Source of the DNA: Clostridia bacterium
Lineage (GTDB): Bacteria > Bacillota > Clostridia > Lachnospirales > Lachnospiraceae
NCBI GenBank assembly: GCA_910575625.1
Contig: CAJTFD010000012.1
Span: 1-64,000 of the forward strand
Reading direction: 5' to 3'
DNA length: 64,000 bases
The notes beneath the pieces are model-generated. The model was not told the origin of the DNA. It made no database searches and saw only the letters and a list, made by a program, of their open reading frames with translations. A program made the position numbers and the translations under genes. Positions 26,801 through 36,252 of this stretch are shown here, piece by piece. Every line of letters starts with the position of its first letter. Position 1 is the stretch's first letter.

Positions 26801-27057
26801 GGCTTTTCTTTTGGCGGATTGTGTGATAGAATGTGTATACTTATGAGATTTACCGAGATATACGTCGATCCTGTCCAGGCCGGTAGACCGGTCCCAAATA
26901 TCTTTTGTCAGTTCGGACAGACTATCCAGCCGCTCTGCAGATGAAAGATCGTCCTGCAGAATTTCACTAAATATCCATGTGCGGGCACACGGGCTATCCC
27001 AGTGTGGGCATTTATAGAATAGTTACCCAGTCACCCAGTTAAGAGAAAGAGGGAGCA
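26801..27057 (+). other. Intergenic leader region before rho
   Basis: 257 bases with no credible coding frame. A possible promoter (TTGGCG near 26811, TAGAAT near 26826) lies early in it, which would give rho a 5' leader of about 220 nt, as seen for other autoregulated rho genes. No specific fold was recognised. Confidence 0.3.
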
Positions 27058-28440
27058 ATGAGAGAAAAATATGAATCCCTGTCAGTAGCAGCTTTGCGGG
27101 ATTTGGCAAAAAAAAGAGGGCTTAAAGGTATTTCTGCGTTAAAGAAAAGCCAGCTGGTGGAAGCCATGTTGGAGGAAGATGAGAGAGATAAAGAAAAGGA
27201 GGAGGCGAGGACAGAAGTTAAAACAGAGAAAACAGAGACAAAGACTGAAGAAAAGCCGGCCGTGCGGGACACAGGCCGCGCGGAGGAGCGGATCCCTATG
27301 GACACGGCTCAGCTGGACAGCGGGCAGAAAGCAGACGGGATCTTGGAGGTGATGCCGGATGGTTACGGTTTTATCCGGTGCGCCAATTATCTGCCGGGGG
27401 AAAACGATGTGTACGTGTCGCCCTCCCAGATCCGCAGGTTCGGACTGAAGACAGGGGACATCCTCCAGGGAAACATACGGATCAAGACCCAGTCGGAAAA
27501 GTTCAGTGCGCTCCTGTTCGTGACCTCCATCAACGGGATCGCACCCAATGATATGCGGCGGTATAATTTTGAGGATATGACGCCGATCTTCCCAAATGAG
27601 CGCTTGATCCTGGAGCGGCAGGGCGGGAGTATGGCCATGCGGATCGCGGACCTGATCAATCCGATCGGGAAGGGCCAGAGGGGGATGATCGTATCCCCGC
27701 CTAAGACAGGGAAGACGACATTGTTGAAAGATGTGGCCAAATCCCTGTTGAAGAACAGTCCGGATATGCATCTGATCATCCTGCTGATCGACGAGAGGCC
27801 GGAGGAGGTCACAGACATCCGGGAGGCCATCGTGGGGAAAAATGTGGAGGTCATTTATTCCACATTTGATGAATTGCCGGAGCACCACAAGCGGGTCTCT
27901 GAGATGGTCATCGAGCGTGCGAAGAGGCTGGTGGAACATAAGAAGGATGTGACGATCTTATTAGACAGCATCACCCGCTTGGCCAGGGCGTATAACCTGA
28001 CGGTCCCGCCCAGTGGCAGGACTCTGTCTGGTGGTCTGGATCCGGCGGCCCTGCACATGCCGAAACGTTTCTTCGGAGCGGCCCGGAACATGCGGGAAGG
28101 GGGGAGCCTGACCATCCTCGCCACCGCGTTGGTGGATACGGGCAGCAAGATGGATGATGTGATCTACGAGGAATTTAAAGGGACAGGGAACATGGAGATG
28201 GTCCTCAACCGGAAACTGCAGGAAAAACGGGTCTTCCCGGCTATCGATATCGCGAAATCCAGTACCCGCAGGGAGGATCTGCTGCTGAGCGTGGAGGAGC
28301 AGGAGGCTGTCTACAATATGCGCAAAGCCTTAAACGGTATGAAGTCGGAGGAGGCGGTGGAGCAGGTCCTGAACATGTTCGCCAGGACGAAGAACAACAA
28401 AGAGTTCGTGCAGATTGCCAGAAAACAGAAATTTATCTGA
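27058..28440 (+). CDS. rho: Transcription termination factor Rho
   Basis: A 460-residue Rho. The N-terminal SAP-like Rho_N domain ([24 protein letters not shown]) is joined by a charged Glu/Lys/Thr-rich linker (about 40-75) to the RNA-binding cold-shock domain ([15 protein letters not shown]) and the ATPase core with Walker [25 protein letters not shown], the secondary site RLARAYN and [20 protein letters not shown]. It is a hexameric RNA translocase that ends transcripts. ATG 27058 has GAGGGAG upstream. Confidence 0.96.
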   Translation: MREKYESLSVAALRDLAKKRGLKGISALKKSQLVEAMLEEDERDKEKEEARTEVKTEKTETKTEEKPAVRDTGRAEERIPMDTAQLDSGQKADGILEVMPDGYGFIRCANYLPGENDVYVSPSQIRRFGLKTGDILQGNIRIKTQSEKFSALLFVTSINGIAPNDMRRYNFEDMTPIFPNERLILERQGGSMAMRIADLINPIGKGQRGMIVSPPKTGKTTLLKDVAKSLLKNSPDMHLIILLIDERPEEVTDIREAIVGKNVEVIYSTFDELPEHHKRVSEMVIERAKRLVEHKKDVTILLDSITRLARAYNLTVPPSGRTLSGGLDPAALHMPKRFFGAARNMREGGSLTILATALVDTGSKMDDVIYEEFKGTGNMEMVLNRKLQEKRVFPAIDIAKSSTRREDLLLSVEEQEAVYNMRKALNGMKSEEAVEQVLNMFARTKNNKEFVQIARKQKFI

Positions 28441-28790
28441 AAAATAATAAAAGCAGGAGGGTATAAAAGCCCTCCCCAATTTATATCTTAAGATCATTCT
28501 CGATATAGATCCTTTCTTGATCAGTCTATTGTAGCCTATCCAATACCGCCTGAGCGGGACTTACCTTCATGTGACCGATTGGTCTTTTTAATATAAAGAA
28601 ACTGTAAACTTTCGAAAAAAAGTAAATTGTGGTTGACTTTACGCATCACATATACTATGATAGACGATAGAAAAACGAACATAAGTTCACAAAGAGGAAC
28701 ATGATATGGTAACTATCCGGCAGTCCGCTATCTTGCTGTGAAGGAGCTGGACGGTTATATGATATTTTTTATAGAAGGAGAAGAGCCAGC
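28441..28790 (+). promoter_or_regulatory. recA promoter with SOS (LexA) box and leader
   Basis: TTGACT (28633-28638), 17 bases and TATGAT (28656-28661) make a strong promoter. Fifteen bases downstream CGAACATAAGTTCA (28676-28689) is a perfect GAAC-N4-GTTC Gram-positive SOS box, placed to block initiation by LexA. A short frame of 11 codons (28705-28740, preceded by AGAGGAAC) in the leader may be translated. The first part (28441-28600) only shows a weak GGAGGG/CCCTCC hairpin after rho. Confidence 0.8.
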
Positions 28791-30155
28791 ATGACAGAAG
28801 AAAAGAAAAAGGCATTGGAAGCTGCCCTTGGGCAGATAGAGAAAGATTATGGGAAGGGTGCGATCATGAAACTGGGCGAGGCCACCGCAAACATGAATGT
28901 GGCGACCTATCCCACAGGCTGTCTGAGTCTGGATCTGGCCTTGGGCGTGGGCGGTATCCCCAAGGGCCGGGTGGTGGAGGTCTACGGCCCGGAATCCAGC
29001 GGTAAGACCACGGTAGCCCTGCACATGGTGTCTGAGGTCCAGAAACTGGGTGGGATTGCCGGGTTCATCGATGCGGAACACGCCCTGGATCCTGTCTATG
29101 CAAAAAAGATCGGGGTGGATATCGACAATCTGTATATCTCCCAACCAGACAATGGGGAGCAGGCATTGGAGATCACCGAGACGATGGTGCGCTCCGGCGC
29201 GGTGGATATTGTGATCGTGGACTCGGTGGCGGCGTTGGTGCCGAAGGCGGAGATTGAAGGGGATATGGGGGATTCCCATGTGGGCCTGCAGGCGCGCCTC
29301 ATGTCCCAGGCCCTGCGCAAATTGACGGCGATCATCAGCAAATCCAACTGCATCGTGATCTTCATCAACCAGCTCCGTGAAAAAGTGGGCGTGATGTTCG
29401 GCAACCCGGAGGTGACGACGGGAGGCCGTGCGCTGAAATTCTATTCCTCTGTCCGCCTGGATGTCCGGAAAGGGGAGACACTCAAGCAGGGCGGCGTGAT
29501 GGTGGGTAACCACACGAAAGTCAAGGTGGTCAAGAACAAAGTCGCGCCTCCGTTCAAGACGGCAGAATTTGACATTATGTTCGGACAGGGCATATCCAGG
29601 GAAGGGGATATCCTGGATCTTGCCGTCGGTGTGAACGTGGTCATAAAGAGCGGGGCATGGTTCTCCTACAACGGCCAGAAGATCGGGCAGGGGCGTGAGA
29701 ACGCGAAAAAATTCCTGCAGGAAAATCCAGAGGTCTGCCAGGAGATCGAGAAGAAAGTCCGTGAACAGTACGGGCTGGGTGTGCAGGCGGAAGACGAGAA
29801 AGAGGATGGGAAGGGAGCGGAGAAGGCAGAGAAACCCGCGAAGACATCCAAAAAGAGAGCAGGTAAGAAAAAAGCGGAAGAAACAAAGGAGGCCGGAGAG
29901 ACAGAAGGGACAGAGACGGACGGAGCGATCGAAACGGCCGAAGGAACAGCTGAGGCAACAGCGGCGGCAGAGGCCGGGGCAGACTTGGGGACAGGAGCAG
30001 GAACGTCGGATGAGATGTCGGACGGAGATCTGGAGAGCATGGAACAGGAGATCTTTGGGGAGGGCGCCCCGGATTTCCTGGATGAGGATCTGTTGGCCAT
30101 GGATACGGCCATGGACGATGGGACCGATATGGATGACCTGACAGAGATTTCATAA
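28791..30155 (+). CDS. recA: RecA recombinase with long acidic C-terminal tail
   Basis: A 454-residue RecA: the N-terminal helix, Walker [10 protein letters not shown] (residues 66-74), IDAEHALDP, Walker [13 protein letters not shown], loop L1 with [10 protein letters not shown], loop L2 with [29 protein letters not shown] motif and the C-terminal domain are intact. It forms the recombination filament and triggers LexA cleavage. From about residue 333 a roughly 120-residue tail follows, first Lys/Glu-rich, then Ala/Glu/Thr-rich and finally very acidic ([14 protein letters not shown]). Usual RecA ends near residue 350. Transcription is SOS-controlled; recX follows 22 bases downstream. Confidence 0.97.
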   Translation: MTEEKKKALEAALGQIEKDYGKGAIMKLGEATANMNVATYPTGCLSLDLALGVGGIPKGRVVEVYGPESSGKTTVALHMVSEVQKLGGIAGFIDAEHALDPVYAKKIGVDIDNLYISQPDNGEQALEITETMVRSGAVDIVIVDSVAALVPKAEIEGDMGDSHVGLQARLMSQALRKLTAIISKSNCIVIFINQLREKVGVMFGNPEVTTGGRALKFYSSVRLDVRKGETLKQGGVMVGNHTKVKVVKNKVAPPFKTAEFDIMFGQGISREGDILDLAVGVNVVIKSGAWFSYNGQKIGQGRENAKKFLQENPEVCQEIEKKVREQYGLGVQAEDEKEDGKGAEKAEKPAKTSKKRAGKKKAEETKEAGETEGTETDGAIETAEGTAEATAAAEAGADLGTGAGTSDEMSDGDLESMEQEIFGEGAPDFLDEDLLAMDTAMDDGTDMDDLTEIS

Positions 30156-30177
30156 AAAGATATGGGAGAGAGTTCAT

Positions 30178-30657
30178 ATGGATCCTGATGTATTGAGAAA
30201 GGCGAAACTGCGTGCACTGCATCTGCTGGAATATATGGACCGGACGGAGAAAGGCCTCCGGCAGAAACTGGAACAGAGTGGTTATCCCACGGAAGTGGTG
30301 GATGAGGCCATCCGTTATGTAAAGTCTTATGGATACATAGACGACAAACGGTACGCGGACAATTATCTGCGCACACGTTCAAATGGAAAAGGCCGCCGTC
30401 GTCTGTTCCAGGAACTCTATCAAAAAGGGATCCCATCCGCTCTGGTCCAGGAAGCCTGGGAGGAGTTGTGTGTGGAGCAAGAACCCGATGAGAAAGCCAG
30501 TATCGGGGAAATGATCGAGAAAAAAGTGGGTGGGCAGACAGTATTTTCCCGCAGAGAATATCAGCGGCTGACCAACTACCTCGCACGCCGGGGATTCTCC
30601 TGGGGGGATATCTCCGCAGTTTATCAGGATATGGGGATTGAAATGGATATAGAATGA
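30178..30657 (+). CDS. recX: Regulatory protein RecX
   Basis: A 159-residue RecX: three tandem three-helix repeats, with ALHLLEYMDRTEKGLRQKL, VDEAIRYVKSYGYIDDKRYA and GRRRLFQELYQKGI diagnostic of the family. RecX binds the RecA filament groove and limits its activity. Start ATG 30178, 22 bases after recA, so they share the SOS promoter. Confidence 0.9.
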   Translation: MDPDVLRKAKLRALHLLEYMDRTEKGLRQKLEQSGYPTEVVDEAIRYVKSYGYIDDKRYADNYLRTRSNGKGRRRLFQELYQKGIPSALVQEAWEELCVEQEPDEKASIGEMIEKKVGGQTVFSRREYQRLTNYLARRGFSWGDISAVYQDMGIEMDIE

Positions 30658-30718
30658 GCATAATTTTCCCGGGATATGGGGATACTGGCAGAAATGACAG
30701 ATCCAGGAGGGAATAGAA

Positions 30719-31153
30719 ATGTTTGGTATCCTCATAGCGTTGGTATCCGGTGCCCTGATGAGCATCCAGGGCGTTTTCAACACACAGGTGACAAAGCAGG
30801 CGGGCCTCTGGGTGTCCACGGGCTGGGTACAGATCACAGCTTTTGTGGTCTGCGTGGCCGCATGGTTCTTTACAGGGCGTCCTGCGGTGTCCACGCTCTT
30901 ACAGACGGAACCCAAGTATACGCTGCTGGGCGGCGTGATCGGCGCGTTTATCACGGTGACCGTTATACAGAGCATGAGTGCCCTTGGCCCGGCAAAGTCC
31001 GTCATGCTGATCGTGATCTCCCAGCTGGCCGTCGCGTACCTGATCGAACTCTTCGGGATGTTCGGTGTGGAGAAACAGCCCCTGGAGTGGAGAAAGATAT
31101 TGGGGATGGTCCTCGCCATTGTCGGGATCATCATCTTTAAATGGGAAAAATAA
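30719..31153 (+). CDS. DMT family membrane transporter (DUF606/YdcZ type)
   Basis: A 144-residue protein with four to five hydrophobic helices and the DUF606 pattern: GALMSIQGVFNTQVTKQAGLW, GGVIGAFITVTVIQSMSALG and a C-terminal GMVLAIVGIIIFKWEK. These half-size drug/metabolite-transporter proteins are thought to work as dimers; the substrate is unknown. It starts 61 bases after recX and is followed by repeat copy C. Confidence 0.85.
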   Translation: MFGILIALVSGALMSIQGVFNTQVTKQAGLWVSTGWVQITAFVVCVAAWFFTGRPAVSTLLQTEPKYTLLGGVIGAFITVTVIQSMSALGPAKSVMLIVISQLAVAYLIELFGMFGVEKQPLEWRKILGMVLAIVGIIIFKWEK

Positions 31154-31197
31154 CCTTTTTTCATGGACTTTTTACAAATGATCCGGTATAATTGTTT

Positions 31198-31363
31198 TTA
31201 GAGCGTGTCTTAAAAATGCTTTATGTCAACTGCATGTCACAATTTGTGGGAGATTTTCGCCGAATGAGGGCGGCGTAGCGGGCTACGGCAACCGAATGAG
31301 GAGAAGATATACCGCAAAGTGGGGCGTGCAGGTGGCGTGAATGATTTTTAAGACACGCTCTAG
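31198..31363. repeat. Palindromic MITE-like repeat, family 1, copy C
   Basis: 166 bp, same orientation as copy B. The left end reads TTAGAGCGTGTCTTAAAA instead of CTAG, the right end AAGACACGCTCTAG. The inner palindrome is GCGTAGCGGGCTACGG. Confidence 0.8.
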
Positions 31364-31395
31364 CAGACAAACGATCAGCTCAGGAGGTGTATAGT

Positions 31396-31842
31396 ATGAG
31401 TAAGATAGATGAAGTCAGAAACGAAATGATGCAAGCCATGAAAAAGAAAGATAAGCCCCGCAAGGACTCCCTGTCCATGCTGCTGGCGGCTTTGAAAAAC
31501 AAAGCGATCGACAAGAGGGAGGATCTGACGGAGGCTGAAGAAAACGAAGTGATCTTAAAAGAGATCAAGCAGACCCAAGAGACCCTGGACCTGACACCTG
31601 CGGACAGGACAGACATCATAGAGGAGTGTCAGGGCAGGATCGCGGTCTATCAGGAATTTGCCCCGAAGATGATGGATGAGGAGGAGATCCGGGTCGTGAT
31701 CCAAGAGGTCCTTAAGGAGCTGGGGATTGAGACGCCCACAAACAAAGATAAGGGCAAGATCATGAAACAGCTCATGCCCCAGGTAAAAGGTAAGGCTGAT
31801 GGAAAACTTGTAAACCAGGTCCTGGGATCTATGATGGGATAG
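31396..31842 (+). CDS. GatB/YqeY domain protein
   Basis: A 148-residue YqeY-type protein, the tRNA-binding C-terminal domain of GatB found as a free protein. Visible: MMQAMKKKDKPRKDSLSMLLAALKNKAID, and the YqeY end NKDKGKIMKQLMPQVKGKADGKLVNQVLG. It may bind tRNA or aid aminoacyl-tRNA quality control; the role is not established. ATG at 31396 has AGGAGGTG just before it. The preceding repeat copy C separates it from the transporter gene. Confidence 0.88.
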   Translation: MSKIDEVRNEMMQAMKKKDKPRKDSLSMLLAALKNKAIDKREDLTEAEENEVILKEIKQTQETLDLTPADRTDIIEECQGRIAVYQEFAPKMMDEEEIRVVIQEVLKELGIETPTNKDKGKIMKQLMPQVKGKADGKLVNQVLGSMMG

Positions 31843-31949
31843 GGAGCGGAAATCTTCAGGAACTGGCTGTTAGTTTTATGATCTTGCAATGGATTGGGAA
31901 AGGAGAAATGAAGCGGGAAAAGTTCAACCAGAAAGTCAACCTGGACCTT

Positions 31950-32334
31950 TGAAGTATGTTGACCAGAGAGGTCAATGTCTACTATGAGCCATCGGGTAAT
32001 TCCATCAATATCTTCTGTGGCACATTAGTTGGAGCTTTCAATCTGGATCAGCGTTAAGAGGCTGTGCTTGCCACAGTCAGCGCATAGACGATTGGTCATG
32101 AAGATTTTCCATGCGTTTGATACGAGCGGTGCACAGTTTGACAAAAATGGAAATTATGATGACTGGCAGGAGGAGTCAGACTATGAAGCTTCACAAGCGG
32201 TCAATGATGAACTGGAGAAAGGGGAGATGATTGCTGACCTAGGCGGTATGAAGGCAGCACTCATGATGGTGCAGGATATAGAGATTTCGACTATGATGCA
32301 TTCTTTCGGGCTGCAGAAAAGGGATGGGCAGTGA
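31950..32334 (+). pseudogene. Decayed M13 (PepO/neprilysin-type) metallopeptidase fragment
   Basis: Short stretches of an M13 zinc peptidase remain in different frames: VNVYYEPSGNSINIF, then a stop (TAA near 32056), then IGHE in one frame followed after an apparent one-base insertion (about 32103) by FHAFDTSGAQFDKNGNYDDW in another, and EKGEMIADLGGMKAA. The catalytic HExxH is thus split by a frameshift, and both the N-terminal 400-plus residues and the C-terminus are missing. It cannot make an active enzyme. The surrounding 31843-31950 and 32335-32390 hold nothing else. Confidence 0.8.
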
Positions 32335-32392
32335 TTTGGATGAGGACAGGGCAAATGTCTGGTAGGAGAAGAGGAGTGGCCAGATGATATCA

Positions 32393-32425
32393 AAAACGGT
32401 GTCTTATTACATGACATCGTTTTTT
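32393..32425 (+). terminator. Terminator-like hairpin
   Basis: ACGGTGTC and GACATCGT form an eight-base-pair stem (one wobble) with six T after it, downstream of the peptidase remnant. Confidence 0.6.
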
Positions 32426-32508
32426 GATGTGATTTCGCAAAATTGACAAAAACATGGTTCCGCGATACTCTTTTGTCGGACATTTTATCATATGATTTAA
32501 AAAATTAC

Positions 32509-32576
32509 TTGACAATGATTGGGTTTATGTTATAATGATGTTAACAAGTTAATTAAGAGAGTAACTTATTAACATC
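32509..32576 (+). promoter_or_regulatory. TetR-gene promoter with autoregulatory operator
   Basis: TTGACA (32509-32514), 16 bases and TATAAT (32531-32536) form a near-consensus promoter. Directly after the -10 box GATGTTAACAAGTTA (32537-32551) and TAACTTATTAACATC (32562-32576) are 15-base inverted arms with one mismatch. GTTAACAAGTTAAC recurs at 33315-33328 before the methyltransferase operon. The two sites are the likely binding sites of the TetR regulator. Confidence 0.75.
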
Positions 32577-32625
32577 ATCCGAACGACAATTTCAATGGAA
32601 AGGGACAGCGGTCAGCTGTGGTGGG

Positions 32626-33276
32626 ATGATGGAGGCTAAAAACGATACGAAGAAGAGATTGGTAGCGGCCACTTGCCAGATTATCCAGGAGAAGGGGATG
32701 GAGGGTGTAACAGCCAGAGAAGTGGCCAAGCGGGTGGGTGTGACCCCTACAGTGATTTATAGGCATTTTGAAAATCTATGTCATCTGATAGTCCTTGCTT
32801 CAATCACATGTATCTCTGACTATCTAGATACATTGAAAAAAATTAATGACATTGAGAAGGATCCCATAGAAAAGAATATCCTGGGATGGGAAAATTTTAA
32901 CAGACACGCATTTGCGAACCCACCCATTTATGAGAATCTATTTTGGGGGAAGTACAATGACCAGTTGGAGATTGCGCTGTTTGACTACTATAAAATTTTT
33001 CCGGAATCGCTACTCTATAAGCAGGATGCCTTTTTGATCTGTTCTCTGCTCAGCGGGAATATAGAGGAACGCGACTACATATGGATGCGGCGCGGCGCGA
33101 ATGAAGGGATGCTTGATTATGAAGATGCAAAGTTTTTGAGCAGGACGAACTGTCTGATCACACATGGGATGCTGATGGAGCATATGGCGGATTATACCCA
33201 GCCAGGTGTGGCTGAGAAAGCTGCACAGGAATGCACGGCACTGATCGAACGGAATATCAGGAGATACTTGAAGTAA
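32626..33276 (+). CDS. TetR/AcrR family transcriptional regulator
   Basis: A 216-residue TetR protein: N-terminal HTH (LVAATCQIIQEKGMEGVTAREVAKRVGVTPTVIYRHFENL, residues about 12-52) and an unrecognised ligand-binding C-terminal domain rich in aromatic residues. The start is ATG 32626 or the next codon. Given its own palindromic operator and a second copy before the downstream genes, it probably controls the two-methyltransferase operon and its carriers in response to a substrate. Confidence 0.87.
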   Translation: MMEAKNDTKKRLVAATCQIIQEKGMEGVTAREVAKRVGVTPTVIYRHFENLCHLIVLASITCISDYLDTLKKINDIEKDPIEKNILGWENFNRHAFANPPIYENLFWGKYNDQLEIALFDYYKIFPESLLYKQDAFLICSLLSGNIEERDYIWMRRGANEGMLDYEDAKFLSRTNCLITHGMLMEHMADYTQPGVAEKAAQECTALIERNIRRYLK

Positions 33277-33304
33277 AATGCTAATTTTAGATTAGCATTT
33301 TTTA
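33276..33304 (+). terminator. Terminator of the TetR gene
   Basis: AATGCTAAT and ATTAGCATT form the stem, followed by six T, directly at the stop codon. It separates the regulator transcript from the next operon. Confidence 0.8.
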
Positions 33305-33314
33305 GGACCCAAAA

Positions 33315-33328
33315 GTTAACAAGTTAAC
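33315..33328 (+). promoter_or_regulatory. Second TetR operator, before the mttB-like operon
   Basis: GTTAACAAGTTAAC is identical in its first 12 bases to the arm of the TetR-gene operator. It lies 52 bases before the first methyltransferase start. The promoter itself is not obvious. Confidence 0.6.
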
Positions 33329-33380
33329 AAAAACGGATCTGTACACATGGGATTATCTAGATCAAGGAGAGGAGAGAAAA

Positions 33381-34802
33381 ATGAGTGTAGACGTACAAAA
33401 AATCCATGAAGCCAGCATGGAGATCCTTAAGACCACCGGTGTGAAGTTCCATCATCCGGATGCGGTGGAGGTGTTAAAAGAACATGGGATCCAGATGGAC
33501 GGTGATGTGGCGCATTTCACAGAGGAGCAGATCATGAAATATGTGGAGATGGCCCCTGCGTCCGTGTCGATCCATGCCAAAAATCCTAAATATGATATTG
33601 CGCTTGGAAGTGGCGTGACCTACAATGCCCCCTGTGCCGGTGCAACAGAGATCATGGAAAAAGACGGGACGATCAGGCAGGCGGATTTGAAGGATCTTGT
33701 GCAGATGATCCAACTGTTTGAGACAAACGAGGATTATCTCTTCAACGGCGGAACGCCATGTCAGCCAAAAGAGATTCCTTCCGATATCGCTTCCGTGTTC
33801 CTGCATTATATCGCGATGGGCCTGACGGAAAAGACCCTGTGGACGGCCTGTGGCGATTACAAGCAGATGGAAACGATCATGAAGATGACGATGGCCCGGT
33901 ACAGTATAACAGAGGAGGAGTTGAGAGCGCATCCTCGGTTATTTACCATGGTAAACACCAACACGCCTTTGCAGTTTGACATCAACATGACAGAGACACT
34001 TTTTACTTATCTGAAATACAGGCAGCCGATTGCGATTACGGCAGCCGCCATGGGCGGAACGACGGCTCCGGTCACTCTGGCCGGTGAGCTGGCGGTACTC
34101 AACGCGGAGGTGATTTCTGTGGTGGCACTCTCCCAGATGTTTGCGCCGGGTGCGCCGGTCGTCTATGGCTCTCAGTCCACCAATGCGGATATGAAGTCCT
34201 GCAGTATCGCGGTGGGTTCGCCGGAAGGGGCATTGTGCTATAAATACGCGAAAAAGATGGCGGCTTTTTATGGAATCCCCTGTAGGGCTGGAGGTGCGCT
34301 CTCTGACGCGAAGATTGTAAATGCGCAGGCTGGTTACGAGTCCATGCTCACCTATCTGTCTTGCCGTCTGGCTGGGGTGGATGTGGTATTCCAGAGCGCG
34401 GGGATCATGGATGGATATCTGGCTGCGTCTTTTGAAAAAATTCTGGTAGACTTTGAGATCATCCGTTTTGTTAACCGGTATATGCGGGAGTTTGAGGTCG
34501 ACACGGAGACGCTGGCTTTGGAGGTGGTGGAGGAAGTAGGTCCAGCAGGGCAGTATCTGATGGAAGAGCATACACTGGACTATTGCCGTGAGGAATTGTG
34601 TATCCCGGCGTTGAGCGTGCGTGGTCCGCAGGAGAATGGCGCGCAGGTCTTTGACGATAATCTGAAAAAACAGATGCAGATGCGTCTGGACAGCTACCAG
34701 AAACCGGTACTCTCGGCGGAGGAGAAGGCGGCTGTGAAGGCCGTGATGGAAGAGTTTGGGATTGAGGAGTCATTTATGGGATTGGCAGATGCCTATATTT
34801 AA
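33381..34802 (+). CDS. MttB-family methyltransferase, non-pyrrolysine (first copy)
   Basis: A 473-residue member of the trimethylamine methyltransferase (MttB) superfamily: IHEASMEILKTTGVKFHHPDAV, YNAPCAGATEIMEKDG, and the TIM-barrel core with AAAMGGTTAPVTLAGELA and GALSDAKIVNAQAGYES. There is no in-frame TAG, so it lacks pyrrolysine; such members (MtgB, MtpB, MtcB) demethylate quaternary amines such as glycine betaine, proline betaine or carnitine, passing the methyl to a corrinoid protein. Which substrate is unknown. ATG with GGAGAGGAG upstream; second copy follows 13 bases later. Confidence 0.87.
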   Translation: MSVDVQKIHEASMEILKTTGVKFHHPDAVEVLKEHGIQMDGDVAHFTEEQIMKYVEMAPASVSIHAKNPKYDIALGSGVTYNAPCAGATEIMEKDGTIRQADLKDLVQMIQLFETNEDYLFNGGTPCQPKEIPSDIASVFLHYIAMGLTEKTLWTACGDYKQMETIMKMTMARYSITEEELRAHPRLFTMVNTNTPLQFDINMTETLFTYLKYRQPIAITAAAMGGTTAPVTLAGELAVLNAEVISVVALSQMFAPGAPVVYGSQSTNADMKSCSIAVGSPEGALCYKYAKKMAAFYGIPCRAGGALSDAKIVNAQAGYESMLTYLSCRLAGVDVVFQSAGIMDGYLAASFEKILVDFEIIRFVNRYMREFEVDTETLALEVVEEVGPAGQYLMEEHTLDYCREELCIPALSVRGPQENGAQVFDDNLKKQMQMRLDSYQKPVLSAEEKAAVKAVMEEFGIEESFMGLADAYI

Positions 34803-34815
34803 GGAGGAAAATGAT

Positions 34816-36249
34816 ATGAAGAGCAGATTAAAAGTGGAGATTTTGACAGATCAGGAAAAAGATGAGATTTTGGGAGCAGCGTTTACGATTCTGGAAGAGA
34901 CAGGTGTGAACATTTATTATGATAAAGCAGTGGAACTGCTGGTGGAAAACGGCTGTACAGCGGATGGCGTCCATGTGAAGATTCCCAAACAGTTGGTGAA
35001 AGACTGTATCCGCACAGCGCCGAAGAGCATCCAGATGTATGACCGGGATGGAAAAGAATCCATGATCCTCACAGGGAGGAATACATATTTTGGTGCAGGC
35101 CCCACCTGCTGTTTTTTCATTGATCCTTACACAGGGGAACGCCGGAAACCGCAGAAGCAGGACGCAGCCAATGCGGCAAAGGTACAGGACGCGCTTCCGC
35201 ATATAGATTATGCTATGTCACTTTGTATGATTGCTGACCAGACAGAGGATCTGGCGGATGTGCATGAAGTGGATGCCATGCTCCGCAATACGAAGAAACC
35301 AATTTGTACATGGGCATTCAACGCATCTAATCTGGAATATGTCCTGAAATTATGTGCGGCTGTTGCAGGGAGTGAGGAGAAGATGGCTGAGAAACCATTT
35401 GTTATCATTTACAGTGAGCCCACCTCTCCATTAAAGCATACGAAGGAAGCCATGGAAAAAGTATTTGTGACCACGAAATATGGTGTGCCCACACTCTATA
35501 CGCCGGGTATGATCATGGGCGGCACCTCACCGGTGACCATCGCAGGCTCTCTGGCTGTAGGGCTGGCGGATACATTTGTGGGGCTGGTGATCAATCAGAT
35601 CCTGTGCCCAGGTGCACCCTTCATCGGCGGTACATCCGGCACACCTCTGGACATGGCGACAATGCACACGCCCTACGGTGCACCGTCCACAAGCCTGCTC
35701 TTGGGCGCGTCCAATGAGATCTTACGCTATATAGGGATTCCCTCTTTTGATATGGCAGGGGCCACGGAATCAAAAGTCGTGGACGCCCAGGCGGGGATTG
35801 AATGTTCTTTCCAGACGATCATGAGCCTGCTCACAGGAGGCAATCTTGTTCATGACTGTGGATTTACAGATATCGGCTTGACCGGATCGCTTACTATGCT
35901 CTATGTGTGCAATGAGATCATCGGCATGGCCAAACGGTACTGTGACGGGGTGGCTGTCAATGAGGAACGGATTGGACTGGAATACATTGATGAGGCTGGC
36001 CCAGGCGGGAATTTCATGGCCAGCGAACAGACCATGGAATATTTTAAAACGGAGTTTTACTATCCGGATATCTTGGAGAGGCGTTCCTATGAGGCATGGG
36101 AGGCGGATGGCTCTCTGACCATGGAACAGCGTGCGGCCAAAAAAGTGCGCACGATCCTAGAAGAGTACAAGGTAGAGACTCTGTCGGATGATATTCTGGC
36201 AAAGATGGACGAGGTTGTCCGCGCTGCGGAAGCAAGCGTAAAGAAATGA
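34816..36249 (+). CDS. MttB-family methyltransferase, non-pyrrolysine (second copy)
   Basis: A 477-residue paralogue of the preceding gene, clearly divergent from it: ILEETGVNIYYDKAVELL, YFGAGPTCCFFIDPYTGERR, MGGTSPVTIAGSLAVG and MAGATESKVVDAQAGIECS. No in-frame TAG. AAGGAGG lies eight bases before ATG 34816. Two different MttB homologues in one operon suggest two substrates, two steps, or a heteromeric enzyme. No corrinoid protein (MttC type), activase or methyl-tetrahydrofolate methyltransferase is encoded nearby, so those partners must come from elsewhere. Confidence 0.87.
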   Translation: MKSRLKVEILTDQEKDEILGAAFTILEETGVNIYYDKAVELLVENGCTADGVHVKIPKQLVKDCIRTAPKSIQMYDRDGKESMILTGRNTYFGAGPTCCFFIDPYTGERRKPQKQDAANAAKVQDALPHIDYAMSLCMIADQTEDLADVHEVDAMLRNTKKPICTWAFNASNLEYVLKLCAAVAGSEEKMAEKPFVIIYSEPTSPLKHTKEAMEKVFVTTKYGVPTLYTPGMIMGGTSPVTIAGSLAVGLADTFVGLVINQILCPGAPFIGGTSGTPLDMATMHTPYGAPSTSLLLGASNEILRYIGIPSFDMAGATESKVVDAQAGIECSFQTIMSLLTGGNLVHDCGFTDIGLTGSLTMLYVCNEIIGMAKRYCDGVAVNEERIGLEYIDEAGPGGNFMASEQTMEYFKTEFYYPDILERRSYEAWEADGSLTMEQRAAKKVRTILEEYKVETLSDDILAKMDEVVRAAEASVKK

Positions 36250-36252
36250 TGG

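Noticed and set aside
29666..30661. 331-residue frame opposite recA and recX
   Set aside because: Ser/Pro-rich translation caused by the repetitive recA tail on the other strand; no ribosome site or homology.
33381..36249. Pyrrolysine in the MttB-like genes
   Set aside because: Both reading frames run through without an in-frame TAG, and no Pyl biosynthesis genes are near.
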